From positions 2,542,001 to 2,606,000 of the forward strand of contig OZ244981.1 of NCBI GenBank assembly GCA_965223085.1: a stretch of 64,000 nucleotides of DNA, in the 5' to 3' direction. Positions within the stretch are counted from its first letter, which is position 1. The number at the start of each line of letters is the position of its first letter. This document shows, in pieces, positions 18,219-26,834 of the stretch. The notes beneath the pieces were generated by a model that saw only the letters and a list, made by a program, of their open reading frames with translations, did not search any database and was not told the DNA's origin. The position numbers and the translations under genes are program-made. This DNA comes from CBDCVO01 sp965223085 (GTDB lineage: Bacteria > Pseudomonadota > Gammaproteobacteria > Ga0077536).

Positions 18219-18682
18219 ATTTAATAATAAAAACAAATAGTTATAAGTGATTTTTGGATGGCGCGAAAATCCCTCGGTCCGGTCCAACTTGCCACTTGTT
18301 TTCAAGCACTTGCCCGCACGATCGGAGCATTTTTCATTTCGTGCTCGACCAGCTCGATAGGCACGAATCCGGACACGATTGCTTGTCGCGCCTAGCCTTT
18401 ACGTGAGGACAAAGGCCGTTGGTGGATGGTCGATGAACTCCTCCTGGGCGCTGAGGTCCGATGGCTTCTGCGTCGCGGGCGAGTGGACAACGCTTTACAC
18501 CAGCGAAGATTTACGCTGCGTTTGAAGTTTGTGCCGCGCGGTACGGTGTCGGACAAGGCATACAGCTCAAATTCGCGCCTGCTGAGTTGATTCGCCGGGG
18601 CTGTACGGCAATCCTGGTCAGGATGCACCATGTAGCCCGATCACGACGAACTGCCGTTCGCTATTACTTTAAAGCGGGCGTC
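18219..18682. other. Left part of defence island, no gene supported
   Basis: Short overlapping frames on both strands, none with recognisable similarity. The gajB stop lies at its right edge. Confidence 0.5.
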
Positions 18683-20431
18683 TCAAATTTCCTTTATCGT
18701 CACGTTAGCCCCTTGACCGGATGGATGAAATTGCAGCCGTTCCGCCTGGCTCCTGGGCGCGGCGACAACTAGCAGCTTTTCAGCCCTTGAGGCTGCGACA
18801 TAGAGCTTGCGCGCATCCTCGGCCTTGTCGGCAGGTTGCCCCGTCTCCAAGAAATCAAGAATGCGCTTGAGCGTGGATGTTGTCGTGACGACACAGACAG
18901 CCGGGTACTCCATGCCTTTGACTGAATGGATCGTCCGCGGCATGGCCGTCGCGTTAGGAACGACCGTAAGGCCAGCGTCCAGTCTGGCATTCCATCTTAG
19001 CTTCTGCGCAATGGATTGTCCGTCTTCGATACTAAGTTCGCGCGCCAAAAGGTCCTTGGCGGCGGTATGCCAGGCCCGTGCATCCGCATGCGTGGCCGGA
19101 TCGAACCGTAGCGCCCGTAGAAGAGAAACAACCTTGAAACGCCAGCTTACCGCTTCGATTTCGTTATCTGCGATGTATTGATGGTAAGAGTCGTCGCCGA
19201 GGCGCCCCTCCAGTTCCAGGAGTATCTGGTGAACACTTTCGATTGCAGTTTTGATGTCACTAAAGCCTGCGGCGAAATGAAATTCGGTGACGGCCTCGGC
19301 AAGCCGAACGGTCCGGTGGCCTGAATTAGTGGGCCGCGGCTGACCCGCGGCGGCTGCACCGCTTGCCTTTGTTGCAGCGACAATGGGTGCGGATGAGACG
19401 TCAATACCCGCGCCCTTCAGCAGGGCGCAAAATGTCGTGCCAATCGAGGCCGGGACCGCCGTCCCGGGATAGGACAGAATCTGAACCGGCGCGGTTTCAC
19501 ATTTACGCTGCCCCAAAGCATCATCAGGCGCGGCGCGAGCCGACGGTGACCGAAATTGGGCGATGGCTTTGCAGATATTTGGCGCCGACCGGAAGTTGCC
19601 GGTTAAATCCTTGCGTTGCTCGGTGGGAAACGTTTCGGCGAATTTGAAGAGGTGATCGGTGACGCCGCCGCGAAATTCATAGATCGATTGATGGGGATCG
19701 CAAACAACTTTCACGGGCAAGCCGGAATCGCGCAACCATGAAATGATACGCAAATCCTCCGGGTTGCAGTCCTGCGTTTCGTCCACGACGACTTCGCAAA
19801 ACCGTCCCCTGAGCGCGCCGGCGATCCGGCCCCCAAGCGTCTCATCATCGAGGCGTTCAATCGCGACGGCTCGCGCTTCGTCAAAGCCCAATTGGCCGTG
19901 TTTGCGTAGATTGGCACGGAGCCGAGTAGCGGCAGTCGAATATGCTTGAATCTGGCTGGCCGGCTTTTCGGCTACGTCAAAACCCTTGCGTTTGGCTGCC
20001 AAACCAAAGACGTCACCTGTCGTCGGACAAAAACAGGAGAGGGGTAGAGGGTGCGCGCCATTGAACGGCTCGACCGTAAGTTGGGCGATGTCGGCGATCA
20101 AGCGTGGGCGTACCTCGCAATCCTTTAGACCAAACGGTGAAACCAGGAACTGCCAGACGAAGCTGTCAAACGTGCCGATAAAGCTCGGAAAGACGGGCGT
20201 GGGCAGCAACCCCTCCTGCCTGAGGCGGGCGTCGAGTTCGAAAACAGCGGCTTGCGTAAAGGATAAGAAGGCTACGCCACGTCCCGGTGGTATGCCCTTG
20301 AACAAGCGGCGAGCCCGTTCGACGATTTCCCGTGTTTTTCCGGCGCCGGGGCAGGCGGTTACAAAGGCTGAGCCATCATGTTCTATAACTGCGCGTTGCT
20401 CGTCGGTGGGCTCGAAGGGCTGCTGGCTCAT
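18683..20431 (-). CDS. gajB: GajB-like UvrD/Rep helicase (Gabija)
   Basis: 582 residues, superfamily 1 helicase. Motif I ACPGAGKT (26-33), motif II DETQ (217-220), motif III CDPHQSIYEFRGG (~244-256), motif V IHSVKGMEYPAV and motif VI KLYVAASRAEK are all present. In Gabija systems GajB pairs with the OLD nuclease GajA to block phage after sensing DNA or nucleotide changes. The gene overlaps gajA by 4 bases (ATGA), in the order gajA then gajB. Somewhat longer than the ~500-residue Bacillus protein. Confidence 0.88.
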   Translation of the reverse strand: MSQQPFEPTDEQRAVIEHDGSAFVTACPGAGKTREIVERARRLFKGIPPGRGVAFLSFTQAAVFELDARLRQEGLLPTPVFPSFIGTFDSFVWQFLVSPFGLKDCEVRPRLIADIAQLTVEPFNGAHPLPLSCFCPTTGDVFGLAAKRKGFDVAEKPASQIQAYSTAATRLRANLRKHGQLGFDEARAVAIERLDDETLGGRIAGALRGRFCEVVVDETQDCNPEDLRIISWLRDSGLPVKVVCDPHQSIYEFRGGVTDHLFKFAETFPTEQRKDLTGNFRSAPNICKAIAQFRSPSARAAPDDALGQRKCETAPVQILSYPGTAVPASIGTTFCALLKGAGIDVSSAPIVAATKASGAAAAGQPRPTNSGHRTVRLAEAVTEFHFAAGFSDIKTAIESVHQILLELEGRLGDDSYHQYIADNEIEAVSWRFKVVSLLRALRFDPATHADARAWHTAAKDLLARELSIEDGQSIAQKLRWNARLDAGLTVVPNATAMPRTIHSVKGMEYPAVCVVTTTSTLKRILDFLETGQPADKAEDARKLYVAASRAEKLLVVAAPRSQAERLQFHPSGQGANVTIKEI

Positions 20432-22248
20432 TTGACGAGCGATTCAATCGCATCACGGATATAGTCCGGTACGCTGAAAGTTTCGCTGCTCGCGACCTTC
20501 TCCCCTAGGAGCTGGGCAAAGTCTCCCTTCGGCGTGTTCTTGAATAGCTCTTGTATAGCTTCGGCGCGGGCATTACCGTCCTTGGCGACAGCAGCGTCCC
20601 ATTTCGTGGCGGACTGCGGATGTAGCTCAAGATACACGTCTTTCATGCACGCAACGTTGCCCGCAGCAACTAATTCCGTTTCGAGCGAGTAGGTATTCGC
20701 GTATACATCGAGAATACCAGTCGCGCCCTTATCAACCGCTAGCGCATCGAGATCGGCCTTCCGCTTGCTGCCAGGCGTCGCCACTGTTTCATCAGCGGTG
20801 TGTTTGTCGCCGTCTGTTACGATGACAAGACGGTCAGTAATCCGAACACCGTCATAGGGGGACAATAGAGCTTTCGCATATGGGGTGAAGCCCACACCGT
20901 CGATTGGCACGAAGACGGCTGAACGAAATACCCGAAAGTCCGCCGGACGGTCTTTGAGGACATGATGCTTGGCGATGACCGGTAACAACAACGCTTCGGC
21001 AATACCCTCGACCAATAGCACCCTGCCACCAAATAGCAGGGCTGATTTGGTAACGTCGAGGTAGCGGTCAATCTTCCTCCTGTCGGGACCAGTCAGGTCA
21101 AGTTTGGCAAGGGGGATACATCGGGATTCGGGTCGCAGCGGCCGCGTCCTTTCTGCATGTGGGTCAGCAGCCGCATTAGGCGCAGGCTCGCCCGCCACTT
21201 CGTCATCCTTTGCCGATGGCGTAATAGACCGGACGAAGACGAGGCTCTCGCCGGGGACCCATGCGGATAGGTTGGGTGAATGCGTCGCGACGATGACCTG
21301 CAAATGTCCTGCGGGCGCGTCTGTGTCATCCTTGGCGTTAAGGGACTGTTTGGCTCGCTCCTCTAGGAAGTTCAAAACCGCGGCCTGGAGCTGCGGATGC
21401 AGATGGGCCTCCGGCTCTTCGACAAGGAATATTGTCAGTTCTACATCGTCGGTCCTTTCCAGCTCGACGGCGATGGTGGCGATATACAGAAGGTTCGCGA
21501 ATCCGTGTCCGGAATATCGTAGGTCTTCTGGCGTAATTTCGTGATCGGCGAGCTTAAAGCGCAGGTCACGCGCGATATCAATGAGCTTCTCATCCGCGCT
21601 GAAACCGAGCTCCGCGCCTTGCCGCCGGACACCGGCAGTTAGGATGTCGAGCCCTGTCGCGACGGCCGTATCAACGTCGGTTAGAATCGGATCCGCACTC
21701 TTGCGGGCGAGACTCCTCGCAACGTCTTCGGGCTCCCGTTCGCCGAGAAAATGATTGAGCAGGGCAAAGATGCGCGTGGGATTGCCCGAGGCGAGGGCGC
21801 GCTTGGCGTCGCGCAGCGGTGGCAGATAGACATGCCGGATCATCTCATGAGAACCGGACTCAGGCGTCGCCTTGAAACGGCCTGCCCGCATCGTGGTCCG
21901 GATATGCGATTGCTGGCCCGTCGCATCATAGGTCAAGCCAAAGCAGGCTTCTTCCAGGGTGTCGTTTGTCGTCGCCGAAAGCAGCCGCCCCTGCTGCGGC
22001 GGCGACAGTCCTTCGAACCTTGCGCAGAGTTCGAAAGTGCGCGGCGTTACGCCGAAGCGAATGTCCGTCTGCTCGCAGTGCAGTTCCCGCCTGCCGCCAA
22101 GGAGCGTTGAGACAAGCCGGATCGCATCAATAATGTTGCTTTTGCCGCCGTTGTTTTCGCCGACAAGAACGGTTAGCCCCCGCTGAAAAAAGACTTTTTC
22201 TTTCGAAAATGAGCGGAAGTTGCTGAGGTCAAGTTGACGTAAATACAT
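20428..22248 (-). CDS. gajA: GajA-like OLD-family ATPase/TOPRIM nuclease (Gabija)
   Basis: 606 residues. ABC-type ATPase: Walker A GENNGGKS (30-37), signature region YSGHGFANLLYIA, Walker B IFLVEEPE (~273-280), H-loop ATHS (321-324). The TOPRIM nuclease follows: VLLVEG with catalytic Glu (~414) and IVTDGDKH with the DxD (~479-481). This is the class 2 OLD layout seen in GajA, a sequence-specific DNA-nicking enzyme. All key residues appear intact. Its promoter should lie between 22248 and the vapC gene. Confidence 0.9.
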   Translation of the reverse strand: MYLRQLDLSNFRSFSKEKVFFQRGLTVLVGENNGGKSNIIDAIRLVSTLLGGRRELHCEQTDIRFGVTPRTFELCARFEGLSPPQQGRLLSATTNDTLEEACFGLTYDATGQQSHIRTTMRAGRFKATPESGSHEMIRHVYLPPLRDAKRALASGNPTRIFALLNHFLGEREPEDVARSLARKSADPILTDVDTAVATGLDILTAGVRRQGAELGFSADEKLIDIARDLRFKLADHEITPEDLRYSGHGFANLLYIATIAVELERTDDVELTIFLVEEPEAHLHPQLQAAVLNFLEERAKQSLNAKDDTDAPAGHLQVIVATHSPNLSAWVPGESLVFVRSITPSAKDDEVAGEPAPNAAADPHAERTRPLRPESRCIPLAKLDLTGPDRRKIDRYLDVTKSALLFGGRVLLVEGIAEALLLPVIAKHHVLKDRPADFRVFRSAVFVPIDGVGFTPYAKALLSPYDGVRITDRLVIVTDGDKHTADETVATPGSKRKADLDALAVDKGATGILDVYANTYSLETELVAAGNVACMKDVYLELHPQSATKWDAAVAKDGNARAEAIQELFKNTPKGDFAQLLGEKVASSETFSVPDYIRDAIESLVK

Positions 22249-22356
22249 GTCTAGCCAGGGCCGCTATTACATTGTTACCGTTTATCCGTTGCTCGGACAT
22301 ACAGGCTATGTCGCGTGTCAGAACCCATGAATCGACTCGCATCGTGTCCATTTCCC

Positions 22357-22770
22357 CTACCACGTCTTGACCTGAAGACCTCTGAACCCAGTGAAATCGG
22401 GTTTGTTTGAGGTGACGAGTATCAGTTCGTTGACGTGCGCAATTGCTGCGATCTGTCCGTCGACAAGCGGTGGAGTACGACCTGCTGCCACGAGGCGGGC
22501 ACGCTCCAGCGCGTGCCAATCGGCGGCCTGCTGGTCATAGTCGAGGATCGGAAAGCTAACTGCTACCACCTCGTCGATATAACGCTCGATCACTTCGCGC
22601 CGCCGGGACTTGGGGAGCCGGGCGCAACCGAATCGAAGCTCGTGCCACACGAGAGATGCGATTGCCATCTCGCCGTCATGCTCGCGAAGTCGACGCATGA
22701 TTGTGGTCGAGGGGTTTGGTCGCAGCGGTTCCGACACCACGTTGGTGTCGAGCAGAAATCTAATTGTCAC
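22357..22770 (-). CDS. PIN-domain toxin, VapC-like
   Basis: 137 residues. The PIN acidic residues are in FLLDTNVVSE, WHELRFG, PLVDGQIAAIA and VTSNKPDF. It is expected to cleave RNA (tRNA or rRNA) when free. Its start overlaps the antitoxin stop by 4 bases. In this position it may also help keep the island. Confidence 0.9.
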   Translation of the reverse strand: MTIRFLLDTNVVSEPLRPNPSTTIMRRLREHDGEMAIASLVWHELRFGCARLPKSRRREVIERYIDEVVAVSFPILDYDQQAADWHALERARLVAAGRTPPLVDGQIAAIAHVNELILVTSNKPDFTGFRGLQVKTW

Positions 22771-23048
22771 AGGCGAACGTCGCGGCCGACAGTCTTGTCC
22801 CGTGTATTGGTAAACAACTCGTCAGGGTCGATATCCAAAACGGCGAGGTCAACGTCCTTCGCAAACGCTTCGTAAGCGTCGAAGAAACTGCGGTATCGTC
22901 CGACGAGCCGCTCGTACTGTCGGCGCCCGATCAGCACGGCAACCGCTTCGCCCCGCCGCGTCAGCTCGACGGCTTTCCCGCCTTCTGCCTCGCGCACGAG
23001 CCTTGGAAGATTGGTCCGCGCTTCAGCTATGGAGTGTTTTTCGCTCAT
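22767..23048 (-). CDS. Phd/YefM-type antitoxin
   Basis: 93 residues. The N-terminal HSIAEARTNLPRLVREAEGGKAVELTRRGEAVAVLI is the Phd/YefM DNA-binding fold; the C-terminus should clamp the toxin. Twin ATGTACAT boxes lie directly upstream. Confidence 0.88.
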   Translation of the reverse strand: MSEKHSIAEARTNLPRLVREAEGGKAVELTRRGEAVAVLIGRRQYERLVGRYRSFFDAYEAFAKDVDLAVLDIDPDELFTNTRDKTVGRDVRL

Positions 23049-23062
23049 GGAAGAAACCAGTA

Positions 23063-23082
23063 ATGTACATAATGATGTACAT
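23063..23082. promoter_or_regulatory. Antitoxin operator, two ATGTACAT boxes
   Basis: Two copies of the 8-base palindrome ATGTACAT spaced by 4 bases, 15 bases upstream of the antitoxin start. This is the usual design for cooperative autorepression of Phd-type modules. Confidence 0.65.
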
Positions 23083-23176
23083 CATATTCTCGATCCTAAA
23101 TCTTGTCCAATCGAGCGGACGACCGAAGGAAGGACTAATGCGCGGTCGTAACGGACATGTTGTACGACTTTCGAGA

Positions 23177-23258
23177 AGACACGATCTGGACACGGTGCCT
23201 TTGTAGGCCATTGAAATAAAAAGAAACACCGAAGGTTCGAGTCCCTCCCTCTCCGCCA
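23177..23258 (+). repeat. Island right attachment site (att 2)
   Basis: 23234-23258 repeats the last 25 bases of tRNA-Ser with one change (GGTTCGAG for GGTTCGAA). The upstream part shares AGACACGATCTGGACACG and AAAGAAACAC with 18137-18190. Confidence 0.8.
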
Positions 23259-23341
23259 ATAAATCAATAAGTTAGATGTCCATCGTGTCTAATTTTAGGC
23301 GTGTTTTGGGGTAGTTGGGGCTCCAGTTAGACACCGCAGCC

Positions 23342-23452
23342 ATGCTCGACCGGCTCCTGCATCACTGCCACGTTATCCAAATTACCGGCGAAAGTTATCG
23401 TTTGAAAGATAAAAAGAAGATCGGCATCGCCACGGCGGTCGTTGATAATTAA
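23342..23452 (+). pseudogene. IS21-type istB remnant (C-terminus)
   Basis: Thirty-six codons starting MLDRLLHHCHVIQI and ending at TAA 23450-23452 match the C-terminal tail of the IstB helper ATPase of IS21 elements. The rest of the element is missing. Following AT-rich repeats may be its right end. Confidence 0.65.
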
Positions 23453-23484
23453 CCTGTCAGGGGGGGCAATTTTAGATTGCCGAT

Positions 23485-23928
23485 TCAACTCACAAGAGGG
23501 TCAAATTTAAACTGCCGTTGACAGTCGGGCCTAGTCGTGTCGTGGGAGAGCACGACATCCTTGGGGCTGAGCCCAACGCCAAAGGCTTCGCATCTGAGGA
23601 TTCTGAGAAAAAGCTTTGGTGCGGCAATGCTGTCAAGTCTTCCGAATTCACCGGGATCTACGGGAAAAGGTGATCCGCCGCGTGGATTTTGGAAGCGCGG
23701 GCCTTGGGATCGCGTCGGTAAGAGCTTCTGCGCGCCTACATTCAGATGCAGTCCGGCTCGCTCAGCTAGTGATGCAAGAGCATCGAGGCTGAATTTCTCA
23801 ATTCTGTCGCGCATGAGATCACTTAGGCGGGGCTGAGAAATCCCCAGGGCTTTCGCCTTGATGGCCTGCGTGCCTGGTTGGCTTTTTAGATGGTCTCGTA
23901 GGGTGGCAGCGAGGGCCGCTCTTTCCTC
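23485..23928 (-). pseudogene. XRE-family antitoxin remnant
   Basis: The frame reads TLRDHLKSQPGTQAIKAKALGISQPRLSDLMRDRIEKFSLDALASLAERAGLHLNV, quoted here only as the HTH_37/XRE core between about 23735 and 23915 (key motif GISQPRLSDLMRDRIEKF). No start codon lies before that core because a TAG sits at 23929-23931, and the downstream half is unlike the family. Probably an orphan relic of a HigA-like antitoxin. Confidence 0.55.
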
Positions 23929-24724
23929 CTATATAACGCGCCTCCTCTCACATGGACAGGTCGTGTTCACCCGCGCGCAGGCGCAGGAGGCCCTCGGGAT
24001 CAGCCAAGGCGCTGTGCTGGATGCGGCTGAGAAGCTGCAAAAGCGCGGGCATCTGATCAGCCCGCGCCGCGGCTTTTACGTGATCGTCCCGCCACAGTAT
24101 CTCGCCTGGGGCGCGCCGCCTCCGTCCTGGTATATCGATGCCCTCATGCGCCATGAGGGGCGACCTTACTATGTCGGGTTGCTGAAGGCCGCCGAATTGC
24201 ACGGCGCTACCCATCAGGCCGTCATGGAGTTTCAGGTTGTGACGGACAAGCAGCTGCGCCGGATCAGAGTCGGGCGAGCTGCGCTTGCATTTTATTACCG
24301 CAAGGGTATGGATGCCGTTGCGGCGGGCACCGAGGATCACAAGACGGATACGGGACGCATGAGGATTTCTTGCGTTGAACTGACGATGCTCGACCTGTTA
24401 CGGTACCCGCATGCCGGCGGTGGTCTCGATCACATCGTCACCGTTCTCTCCGACCTCGCAGAACGGGTTGATGCCAGGACGCTCGCTACGCTATCCAGCG
24501 CTTTCGAACGTTCGGTCGCGCAGCGGCTCGGCCATATGCTCTGTCGGCTCGGCTATGAGGAGAGTACAAACACCCTGCATGACGTCGTGCTGCAGGGTCC
24601 CGACCTGCCGTGGGTCGAGCTCGAACCTGCGCAGGCTGGTGCAGCCGTTCGTTCACTGCCGCCCGTAGAGCGCGACGAACGCTGGCGCGTCACGGTGAGG
24701 CGCGTTGTGGAGCCGGACGCATGA
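23858..24724 (+). CDS. abiEi: AbiEi-type antitoxin / transcriptional regulator
   Basis: Up to 288 residues; the recognisable protein begins at LSSYITRLLSHGQVVFTRAQ, so the real start may be later than 23858. N-terminal winged helix (AQEALGISQGAVLDAAEKLQKRG), then RRGFYVIVPPQYLAWGAPPPSWYIDALM and GRPYYVGLLKAAELHGATHQ, all AbiEi family marks. AbiEi represses the abiE operon and counteracts AbiEii. It overlaps the toxin gene by 4 bases. Confidence 0.85.
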   Translation: MMACVPGWLFRWSRRVAARAALSSYITRLLSHGQVVFTRAQAQEALGISQGAVLDAAEKLQKRGHLISPRRGFYVIVPPQYLAWGAPPPSWYIDALMRHEGRPYYVGLLKAAELHGATHQAVMEFQVVTDKQLRRIRVGRAALAFYYRKGMDAVAAGTEDHKTDTGRMRISCVELTMLDLLRYPHAGGGLDHIVTVLSDLAERVDARTLATLSSAFERSVAQRLGHMLCRLGYEESTNTLHDVVLQGPDLPWVELEPAQAGAAVRSLPPVERDERWRVTVRRVVEPDA

Positions 24725-25584
24725 TTCCGGCGATGAATATCATCGCCTGGGGCCACGCCGCGCCGTGGGCCGAGCAGCGGCAGATCGAGCAGGACCTCAT
24801 TATCAGTCGCGCGCTGGTCGAGCTTTTCAGCGATGATCTCCTTAAAGAGCTGCTGCGCTTGCGGGGCGGGACGGCGCTCAACAAACTGCACTTTCCTGCG
24901 CCGTTGCGTTATTCCGAAGACATCGATCTGGTCAGGACGACGCACGGTGGCATCGGCCCGATGATCCTCGACCGTATCCGCGAAGTGCTCGAGCCGTGGC
25001 TCGGACGCGCGGCCTTCGATCAGAGTCCGGTTGCACCCAAGCTGAATTTCCGCGCGGACGCCGAGAACGGTAGTCCGCCGCTGCGGCTCAAGGTCGAGAT
25101 AAATACGCGCGAGATCGAGGCCTACGACACGCCGCAGAACATCCGCTACACCGTCGATAACCCGTGGTTCAGGGGGCATGCTGATATTCCGACCTATTCG
25201 CGCGAGGAAATGCTTGCCACGAAGCTACGTGCTCTGTTGCAACGCGATCAAGGGCGTGACCTTCTCGACCTATCACATGCGCTCGGGGTGTTCGAGAAGC
25301 TGGATAAGGCGCGTGTTGCTACGATCTTCGCGCTCTATCTTGCGGCACAGGACCTCGTGATATCGCGGGCGTAGGCCGAGGAGCGGATGTTCGCCAAGCT
25401 CGCCAATCCCGGCTTTCTCGCGGACATCCGACCACTGGTTGCGCCCGATGAGGCCGATCGCCTGAGCGAGGAAGCGATGAAGTCCGTGTTTGCCGCTGTG
25501 CTTTCCTCGTTCATCTTGCACATTCCCGGGCACCCGTGGGCACGCACTGCGGAGATGTGCGAACGTTACGGCGTTGTTCTTTGA
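24721..25584 (+). pseudogene. abiEii: AbiEii/AbiGii-type nucleotidyltransferase toxin, in-frame TAG
   Basis: The N-terminal ~215 residues contain the nucleotidyltransferase core LRGGTALNKLHF and RYSEDIDLV and the later YSREEMLATKLRALLQRDQGRDLLDL. A TAG at 25372-25374 ends the frame; the same frame continues 69 codons more (AEERMFAKLANPGFLADI...) to 25584, matching the usual C-terminal part. A CAG to TAG change would explain it. AbiEii toxins transfer nucleotides to tRNA. The catalytic half is present, so residual activity is possible. Confidence 0.8.
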
Positions 25585-26054
25585 CGGGCAAGGCGGATGG
25601 GCAACATAAAATGGCCTACCTTGGAATCGCCAGGAATGTTTGGTGTTGAGCGCCGAGAACGGCTCAGAATAGGCGCGAACAGAGAGAAAGGCGTTCGAAT
25701 TAGACACGATCCTCCCCATTGTGGGTACGCCTGTTCGGATACTTGTCATGATTGCCTCGCGGTCGAAAAGCCGATCGACCTGTTGAAGCGAGATCTTCGC
25801 TGATCAGGCGGAGGCGCGAGATTTCCTTCGTTTACTACTGGGCCAAGCGCTCGGCGCTCCCGCTACTGCTGCTGGCCGCGATAATCTAATTGGCGCTGCC
25901 ATTTAGCCCGCATCCGAGTTTTGTGGTGCTGCCGTTCGCGACACTTTTTGCCTTAAGCGTCACGGTCATGGCGAGCACGTTCAAGAAGTACTTGTAGGGA
26001 TAGCCACTCGGCCTGATACCCTGAGCCGCGGGATGACTTCGCAAGGATGCGATC
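25585..26054. other. Gap with no gene seen
   Basis: No supported coding region. Contains TTAGACACGATC at 25698-25709. Short frames are not protein-like. Confidence 0.5.
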
Positions 26055-26400
26055 ATGTTGCCGTTGCCGGTTGGGAGGGAAGCCAAGCTGGGTGGCGGCG
26101 CGCGGCCGTATGTGCGCCACCGTCCGGAGCGTACCCTTCTTTATCTACTTGTTGAGGAATACTACCCCGCGTTCAAAGCGCATCAGGCAACGCAGGGCAA
26201 TGCCCTGCCGGGATATGTGGCGCAGGAATTCGAGGGCTACCTCAAGTGCGGGCGTCTCGAGTACGGGTTTCTACGAGTCGGCTGCGATACCTGTCATGCC
26301 GAGCACCTGGTCGCGTTCAGCTGCAAGCGGCGCGGCTTCTGCCCGAGCTGCGGTGCTTAGGCAACATGGCCGAAAGCGCCGCGTTTATTAATGGCGTGGT
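26055..26400 (+). pseudogene. IS91-type transposase remnant (zinc-binding N-terminus)
   Basis: PGYVAQEFEGYLKCGRLE, then GFLRVGCDTCHAEHLVAF, then CKRRGFCPSCGA matches the N-terminal zinc-binding domain of IS91/HUH transposases. A TAG at 26358-26360 ends the frame exactly where ARRMAE is expected; MAESAAF follows in another frame. The catalytic HUH/Tyr domain is missing. Confidence 0.75.
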
Positions 26401-26444
26401 GTGGCTTGTTGATGGTGGCTGCCTCAGTTGGCGAGGTACCGTCG

Positions 26445-26834
26445 ATGTCTGTAACCGATCGCTTGGCGATCACTGAACTATTGAACCGCGCTGCTTGCGC
26501 GTACGACGATCACGATATCGATTCCTGGAGCAATTGCTTCGCGAGTGAGGCGACGATGATCATCGATATTACCGGGCACGCGGCGATTATGGAGCTCATG
26601 CGCAACTCCATGGCGACGCAAACCGATACGCGTCGCCACGTCATCTCGAACGTGTACTTCGACGAGATCGACGCGCATACCGCGAAAGTTTGTTCCTACT
26701 TAACCCTGTTTGCGACCGAAAACGGAGCCCTGAAGTTACTGACGACGGGCGTTTACCGCGACGATGTCGTGCATATAAAGGACGGCTGGCAGATTTCCCG
26801 CAGACACCTAACACTCTACCTCCCGTATAGTTAA
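26445..26834 (+). CDS. SnoaL/NTF2-like protein
   Basis: About 129 residues from ATG 26445. SVTDRLAITELLNRAACAYDDHDIDSWSNCF followed by RRHVISNVYFDEID and DGWQISRRHLTLYLPYS is the SnoaL-like cone fold found in steroid and polyketide dehydratase/isomerases. It is the first gene of the CoA-dependent operon; the ligase start overlaps its stop (TAATG). Confidence 0.8.
   Translation: MSVTDRLAITELLNRAACAYDDHDIDSWSNCFASEATMIIDITGHAAIMELMRNSMATQTDTRRHVISNVYFDEIDAHTAKVCSYLTLFATENGALKLLTTGVYRDDVVHIKDGWQISRRHLTLYLPYS

Larger units (their letters stand above)
18219..23258. mobile_element. tRNA-Ser genomic island segment 2 (Gabija defence island)
   Basis: The 5.0-kb segment lies between two tRNA-Ser 3'-end copies and carries gajB, gajA and a VapBC-type pair. 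The tandem arrangement with segment 1 implies repeated integration at one site. No recombinase gene is present inside. Confidence 0.75.

Noticed and set aside
18392..18772. Possible small genes at the left of the defence island
   Set aside because: Frames on both strands compete, and neither has a ribosome site or recognisable domain.
20428..22248. OLD-family protein as a retron or Septu-type effector
   Set aside because: No reverse transcriptase or HNH partner. The overlapping UvrD-like helicase and the TOPRIM domain fit Gabija best.
10417..23258. A prophage between the tRNA copies
   Set aside because: No structural, replication or lysis genes are seen; cargo is metabolic, TA and defence only.
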